NCBI GenBank assembly: GCA_965602785.1 | Contig: CBFDAH010000122.1 | Coordinates: 1-8,821, forward strand | DNA length: 8,821 bases | Reading direction: 5' to 3' | Origin: JBGSLA01 sp965602785 | GTDB lineage: Bacteria; Desulfobacterota; Desulfobaccia; Desulfobaccales; 0-14-0-80-60-11 | Part shown: positions 5,653 to 8,821 of the stretch, piece after piece | How the letters are laid out: every line of letters begins with the position of its first letter | Position numbering within the stretch: position 1 is the first letter of the stretch | The notes under the pieces: model-generated | Database searches by the model: none | Seen by the model: only the letters and a program-made list of their open reading frames with translations | Told to the model about the DNA's origin: nothing | Translations under genes and position numbers: made by a program

Positions 5653-5680
5653 GTTTAAAAGACTAACTAGTTAATTTCAA
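5653..5680 (-). promoter_or_regulatory. Weak candidate promoter of the PopZ-like gene
   Basis: On the minus strand TTGAAA (5680-5675, 5 of 6 to the -35 consensus) is followed after 16 bases by TTAAAC (5658-5653), a poor -10. The TAACTAGTTA palindrome lies in the spacer. The predicted leader is about 80 bases. Confidence 0.3.
5664..5673. repeat. TAACTAGTTA palindrome, possible operator
   Basis: This is a perfect ten-base palindrome in an AT-rich pocket. It sits between the candidate -35 and -10 of the PopZ-like gene, where a bound regulator would block transcription. No regulator gene is in the window. Confidence 0.35.
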
Positions 5681-5973
5681 TTGCAAATAACATGTGCAGG
5701 GCGGGATGTCAAGGGAATTGCGGCCAGGGCCGGGAGGGCGCCTTCCTTTTCCAAGCCTGGTTTTCCCCAGGGCCGCACCTGGAGGCTGGTGGGAGCCGGC
5801 TTAAAAAAAACTGTTCTTATCCGGGAGCTTGGCGTATAGATATATTGTTAGCTTTGGAGTCTGGAAGATTCCCATCAGGCCGGTCTTGCACGCCGCTTTT
5901 TGTGTTCCGACCTGTCATAATGCCAGGGACTGTTAAAGCTACTCAAAAAAAAAACGATAACTCGAATAAGTTC

Positions 5974-6003
5974 TTGACAGGTAGCTTAAGACAACCGTAG
6001 AAT
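5974..6003 (+). promoter_or_regulatory. Strong sigma70 promoter of the outer-membrane protein gene
   Basis: A perfect TTGACA (5974-5979) is followed after 18 bases by TAGAAT (5998-6003, 5 of 6). A ten-A tract at 5945-5954, about 20 bases upstream of the -35, resembles an UP element that contacts the RNA polymerase alpha subunit. The start near 6010 gives a leader of about 118 bases. This is the best promoter in the window and fits an abundant surface protein. Confidence 0.75.
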
Positions 6004-6033
6004 AACCTAGCCCAAGAAAAAAAGGGGAAAATT

Positions 6034-6094
6034 GGGTCTGCGTGTCGTCCCGGAAAGGAGGGATGGTAACAGGGGGTCCCAAGGGGAAAGACCC
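6034..6094 (+). promoter_or_regulatory. Structured 5' leader of the outer-membrane protein mRNA
   Basis: GGGTCT (6034-6039) pairs with AGACCC (6089-6094), closing a loop that holds a nine-base-pair hairpin (6043-6051 with 6060-6068, three G-U pairs, loop GGAAAGGA). The same 3' strand can pair instead with GGGTC at 6074-6078, so two exclusive folds exist. It ends about 19 bases before the ribosome site. It does not match a riboswitch class I know. Confidence 0.4.
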
Positions 6095-6112
6095 GCATAT
6101 CTTAAACTGATT

Positions 6113-6120
6113 AAGGGGGG
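6113..6120 (+). promoter_or_regulatory. Ribosome binding site that sets the outer-membrane protein start
   Basis: AAGGGGGG lies seven bases before the ATG at 6128. It favours that start over the in-frame TTG at 6032, which would put 32 non-signal residues in front of a normal signal peptide. Confidence 0.8.
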
Positions 6121-6127
6121 TAACCTA

Positions 6128-6943
6128 ATGAAAAAGGGAAAAGTGTTTGTTGTGGCCTTGGCACTCCTGGCCCTGGTGGCGGGGACGGCTCAGGCCGAAA
6201 TGTACGTGGAAGGGTATCTCGGGGCTAATTTTGCTGCAAACTCCTCTGGCAACCTTGCCACCGCGTTCCCGGCTTTGCCTATAAGTTTTAGCTCGGGTAA
6301 TTTAGAAGGCAACATCGATCCCGCCTTAACAGGCGGCATCAAGCTTGGCGCCTGGTTTGAACAAAGCGGGGTGCTGTCCGGGATCAATTTTCCCACGTGG
6401 ATGAAGTATATGGGCTTCTTCCTCGACTTCCAATATCATCGAGTGGATTTCGCCCAGCGGGGTGGAAGTAGGACAGCAAGTTTCCTTGGTGTCCCGTTTC
6501 TTACTTCAACATTTAAAGCGAAGAGCGAAGGGGCCGCGGCCACGATGGCTTTCATGTTCGCGTTCCGCTATGGCTTTCTGAAAGACAAGGAAGTGCCCTT
6601 CGGCCGCCTCCAACCTTACATAGCCATCGGCCCGGCCATCATGTTCACCTGGCAGCAGCCCACCTTTACCGTTGAAAACTTTTACGGTCCTGGCGCTGAC
6701 CTTGCTTTTAATCCTGACTCCACCCACTCTAATAATGTTGCCCTTCAGTTGGAGGGCGGTTTACGGTGGATGTGCCTGAGGAACGTCTCCGTGGACCTCT
6801 CCTTCAAGTGGCGCAAGGTTCATGGGGTTTACGATTACACATCCAGCATTCCCTTCATTTTTGGGGGCATCCCGGTCAAAGCCCAGCAATCCCGCGACTT
6901 CAATTTCTTCAGCGTCAATTTGGGCGCGGCCTACCACTTCTAA
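6128..6943 (+). CDS. Outer-membrane beta-barrel protein (OmpA/OmpW-like small barrel)
   Basis: This exported protein of 271 residues begins with a clear Sec signal peptide: MKKGK, a hydrophobic core of Val, Ala and Leu, and a cleavage site after AQA (residue 23). The mature part opens with EMYVEGYLGANFA, a typical first strand of small outer-membrane barrels. It then alternates amphipathic strands (MGFFLDFQYHRVDF, AATMAFMFAFRYGF, LQPYIAIGPAIMFTW, VALQLEGGLRWM, VSVDLSFKWRKV, FNFFSVNLGAAYHF) with longer polar loops. It ends in aromatic Phe after Tyr-His, the usual C-terminal signal for the BAM insertion machinery. About eight strands can be drawn; substrate or role is unknown. The gene stands alone, with its own strong promoter and terminator. 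Its base composition is visibly less GC-rich than valS or livHM, which may reflect high-expression codon use or transfer. A porin-like or adhesive role is equally possible. Confidence 0.88.
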   Translation: MKKGKVFVVALALLALVAGTAQAEMYVEGYLGANFAANSSGNLATAFPALPISFSSGNLEGNIDPALTGGIKLGAWFEQSGVLSGINFPTWMKYMGFFLDFQYHRVDFAQRGGSRTASFLGVPFLTSTFKAKSEGAAATMAFMFAFRYGFLKDKEVPFGRLQPYIAIGPAIMFTWQQPTFTVENFYGPGADLAFNPDSTHSNNVALQLEGGLRWMCLRNVSVDLSFKWRKVHGVYDYTSSIPFIFGGIPVKAQQSRDFNFFSVNLGAAYHF

Positions 6944-6967
6944 GCAATCCCTGTTAGGGTAACCTCG

Positions 6968-6991
6968 AGGCGGCCTCCGGGCCGCCTTTTT
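6968..6991 (+). terminator. Intrinsic terminator of the outer-membrane protein gene
   Basis: An eight-base-pair GC-rich stem (6968-6975 with 6980-6987) closes a four-base loop and runs into five T residues (6987-6991). It begins 24 bases after the stop codon. This is a textbook Rho-independent terminator and separates this gene from livH. Confidence 0.93.
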
Positions 6992-7023
6992 GGTGGGCCC
7001 TCCCAAGGGCGGCGGCGCGCCAT

Positions 7024-7057
7024 TATAAGTGAAAAGCCTGGGAATCCCGAAACGGGA
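7024..7057 (+). promoter_or_regulatory. Possible liv promoter element and operator-like inverted repeat
   Basis: TATAAG (7024-7029) is a fair -10, but no -35 is recognisable 16-18 bases upstream, so an activator-dependent promoter is possible. About 15 bases downstream is a perfect inverted repeat TCCCG-AAA-CGGGA (7045-7057), placed where a repressor or an early RNA hairpin would act on the livHM transcript. Confidence 0.35.
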
Positions 7058-7158
7058 CAGGTGTCGGTAACTTCCAAGGAGGCATCAACCACCTTGTTTC
7101 AGCCGGGGGAAGATGATATGGTTTGCCGGGAAATCTTGTACGTCCATCTACTCCAACG

Positions 7159-8022
7159 ATGTTTCTGCAGCAGCTCATCAACGGCCTGACCACCGGCAGC
7201 GCCTATGCCCTCATCGCCCTGGGCTACACCATGATCTATGGCCTCCTGGGAGTGATCAACTTTGCCCAGGGGGAAATCTACATGTGCGGGGCCTTCGTCA
7301 CGGTGCTCTTGTTGGCCACCGGCAAGGTGCCCTTTCTTCTGGCCGTGCCCGCCGGCATGCTGGCCGCCGCCGTCCTGGGAGTGGTGTTGGAACGGGTGGC
7401 CTTCCGGCCCCTGCGGGGGACACATCCCCTGGTGCCCCTGATCAGCGCCATCGGGGCCTCCATTTTCCTCCAGAGCCTGGCCCTGCTGCTTTTCGGCCCC
7501 AGCAACCGTCCCTTCCCGGTGGCTTTTGACTTTACCGCCATGGATTTATGGGGCCTACCCCTGAACACCCTGGAGGCCGCCATCCTGGTGGCCGCCCTGG
7601 GCTTCATGGGACTTTTGGTGCTGTTCGTGCGTTACACCCGCTACGGCAAAGCTATTCAGGCCTGCGCTTTAGACCAGGACACGGCCCGCCTCATGGGGAT
7701 CAACGTGGACCGCATGGTGGCCCTCACTTTTTTCATCGGCTCGGCCCTGAGCGGCGCCGCCGGCATCCTGATGGCCATTTACTACAACGCCACCTACCCC
7801 CGCATGGGGCTCCTCCCCGGCCTCAAGGCCTTCAGCGCCGCCATCCTGGGAGGCGTGGGGAACATCCCCGGGGCCATCCTGGGGGGGCTCCTCCTGGGGG
7901 TGGCGGAGAGCCTGGGCGCGGGGTATATTTCCTCGGGCTATAAGGACGCCATCGCCTTCATCATTCTCATCGTGGTGCTGCTTATTCGGCCCCAGGGCAT
8001 CTTGAAAGGCCGGGGGCACTAA
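7159..8022 (+). CDS. livH: Branched-chain amino acid ABC transporter permease, LivH type
   Basis: This inner-membrane subunit pairs with LivM to form the channel of a HAAT-family importer for branched-chain amino acids or related substrates such as amides or urea. It has 287 residues with about eight hydrophobic segments. Strings shared with E. coli LivH include GSAYALIALGYTMIYGLLGVINFAQGE at 13-39, ERVAFRPLR at 78-86, LISAIGASIFLQ at 94-105, the ATPase-contacting loop RYGKAIQACALD with LMGIN at 161-182, KAFSAAILGGVGNIPGA at 223-239 and SGYKDAIAF near 259-267. The ATG at 7159 matches family N-termini, but no ribosome site precedes it. The frame is open upstream to a TTG at 7123, which is also poorly served. 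An overlapping small frame with a better ribosome site lies just upstream, so translational coupling is possible. No periplasmic binding protein gene precedes it. livM starts two bases after its stop. Confidence 0.95.
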   Translation: MFLQQLINGLTTGSAYALIALGYTMIYGLLGVINFAQGEIYMCGAFVTVLLLATGKVPFLLAVPAGMLAAAVLGVVLERVAFRPLRGTHPLVPLISAIGASIFLQSLALLLFGPSNRPFPVAFDFTAMDLWGLPLNTLEAAILVAALGFMGLLVLFVRYTRYGKAIQACALDQDTARLMGINVDRMVALTFFIGSALSGAAGILMAIYYNATYPRMGLLPGLKAFSAAILGGVGNIPGAILGGLLLGVAESLGAGYISSGYKDAIAFIILIVVLLIRPQGILKGRGH

Positions 8023-8024
8023 CC

Positions 8025-8821
8025 ATGACCGCCTATATCCTGCACCTGGCCATCTTGGCGGGCATCTACATCATCCTGACGATAAGCCTGAACCTCATCA
8101 TCGGCTACGCCGGCCAGGTCTCCCTGGGCCATGCGGCGTTTTACGGCATCGGGGCCTATGCCTCAACCCTGGTCACCATGCACTGGTATTTCCCCTTCCC
8201 TCTGGCCGTGCTGGCGGCCATGCTCTTCACCGGCGCCTGTGGTTTGGCCCTGGGGCTTCCCACCCTGCGCCTCAAGGAAGACTATCTGGCCATCGTCACC
8301 CTGGGCTTCGGGGTTATCGCAGATTTGGTGATGCGCAATCTGGAGATCACCGGCGGGCCCGACGGTATCGTGGGTATTCCCTCTCCGGTGATTCTGGGGG
8401 TGAGCTTCCGCCCCCCAGTTCTGTACCTGGTCCTGGTGGTCCTGGGGGTGGCTTTCACCCTGCTGTTCACCTACCTCATGGTGGGCTCCTACCATGGACG
8501 GGCCCTTCGAGCCATCCGGGACCACGAGACCACGGCTCAGGTCATGGGCATCAACACCCCGGCTTACAAGGTGGCCATCTTCGCCCTGGCTGCGGCCCTG
8601 GCCGGTCTGGCCGGGTCTTTCTTTGCCCATTACATGATGCACATCAACTACGAGTCCTTTGGCCTGCACACCTCTATTCTGATCCTGGCCATGGTGGTGC
8701 TGGGGGGCATGGGGTCGCTCGCCGGATCCGTGGTGGGGGCTCTGGTATTGATAGCTATCCCAGAGGTTTTCCGACAATTCAAAGATTACCAGGATGTGGC
8801 GTACGGGGCCCTGCTGGTGGC
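8025..8821 (+). CDS. livM: Branched-chain amino acid ABC transporter permease, LivM type (partial, 3' end outside window)
   Basis: This is the second membrane subunit of the importer, read for 265 codons until the window edge, with no stop. Family features are SLNLIIGYAGQVSLGHAAF at 21-39, GAYAS at 43-47, LRLKEDYLAIVTLGFG at 81-96, TGGPDGI at 109-115, the coupling loop GRALRAIRDHETTAQVMGIN at 158-177, AALAGLAGSFFAHY at 190-203, and LAMVVLGGMGSLAGSVVGA at 221-239. The ATG at 8025 lies two bases after the livH stop, with a GGGGG ribosome-like site eight bases upstream, so the two are cotranscribed and probably translationally coupled. LivM proteins are usually 300-350 residues, so perhaps 40-80 residues are missing. 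livG and livF ATPase genes are expected beyond the edge. Substrate cannot be settled from the permeases alone. Confidence 0.95.
   Translation, partial: MTAYILHLAILAGIYIILTISLNLIIGYAGQVSLGHAAFYGIGAYASTLVTMHWYFPFPLAVLAAMLFTGACGLALGLPTLRLKEDYLAIVTLGFGVIADLVMRNLEITGGPDGIVGIPSPVILGVSFRPPVLYLVLVVLGVAFTLLFTYLMVGSYHGRALRAIRDHETTAQVMGINTPAYKVAIFALAAALAGLAGSFFAHYMMHINYESFGLHTSILILAMVVLGGMGSLAGSVVGALVLIAIPEVFRQFKDYQDVAYGALLV

Larger units (their letters stand above)
5566..6127. other. 562-base divergent intergenic region
   Basis: No convincing gene. The left part (5566-5700) is the presumed promoter side of the PopZ-like gene, with a palindrome at 5664-5673. The middle (5700-5940) shows no structure I can name; an open plus-strand frame (5692-6000) runs through it but has a cysteine- and glycine-rich, unfamiliar translation and ends inside the promoter, so I do not call it. 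The right part holds an A10 tract (5945-5954), a strong promoter (5974-6003) and a structured leader (6034-6094) for the outer-membrane protein gene. Confidence 0.7.

Noticed and set aside
5692..6000. 102-codon plus-strand frame in the divergent intergenic region
   Set aside because: No ribosome site, unfamiliar cysteine- and glycine-rich composition, and it ends inside the strong promoter of the next gene.
6032..6127. 32-residue extension before the outer-membrane protein signal peptide
   Set aside because: It relies on a TTG without a ribosome site, and would bury a normal signal peptide and the AAGGGGGG site at 6113-6120.

Overview
The window looks like chromosomal core DNA from a GC-rich Gram-negative bacterium, most plausibly a member of the former Deltaproteobacteria (Desulfobacterota). 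The reasons are the overall base composition, an outer-membrane beta-barrel gene, a LivH/LivM transporter pair, and the grouping of a PopZ-like gene, an OsmC-family gene, valS and nadC. The taxonomic guess is inference; no rRNA or marker tree is available here. I see no tRNA, rRNA, CRISPR array, transposase or phage gene.

Layout. The left two thirds (50-5565) is a run of five minus-strand genes. In transcription order (right to left) they are a small acidic PopZ-like protein (5565-5086), an OsmC-family protein (5030-4470), valyl-tRNA synthetase valS (4164-1498), a 64-residue cysteine-rich protein (1330-1136) and quinolinate phosphoribosyltransferase nadC (919-50). They are not tightly packed. 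The gaps hold candidate terminators, promoters and REP-like inverted repeats, so this is probably several transcription units in one direction. A 562-base divergent intergenic region (5566-6127) follows. Its right half carries a near-consensus sigma70 promoter and a foldable 5' leader. The plus-strand genes are a signal-peptide-bearing outer-membrane beta-barrel protein (6128-6943), which ends in a clear intrinsic terminator, then livH (7159-8022) and livM (from 8025, cut by the window edge), the two membrane subunits of a branched-chain amino acid type ABC importer.

How it fits together. valS serves translation, nadC serves NAD synthesis, and livHM serves amino-acid or amide uptake. The OsmC-family and PopZ-like genes probably share a transcript. 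The most interesting item is the PopZ-like gene two genes upstream of valS, because in alphaproteobacteria, as I recall, the polar organizer gene popZ also sits beside valS. The second is the cluster of dispersed-repeat-like palindromes around the small cysteine-rich gene. Nothing in the window amounts to a clear, wholly new system.
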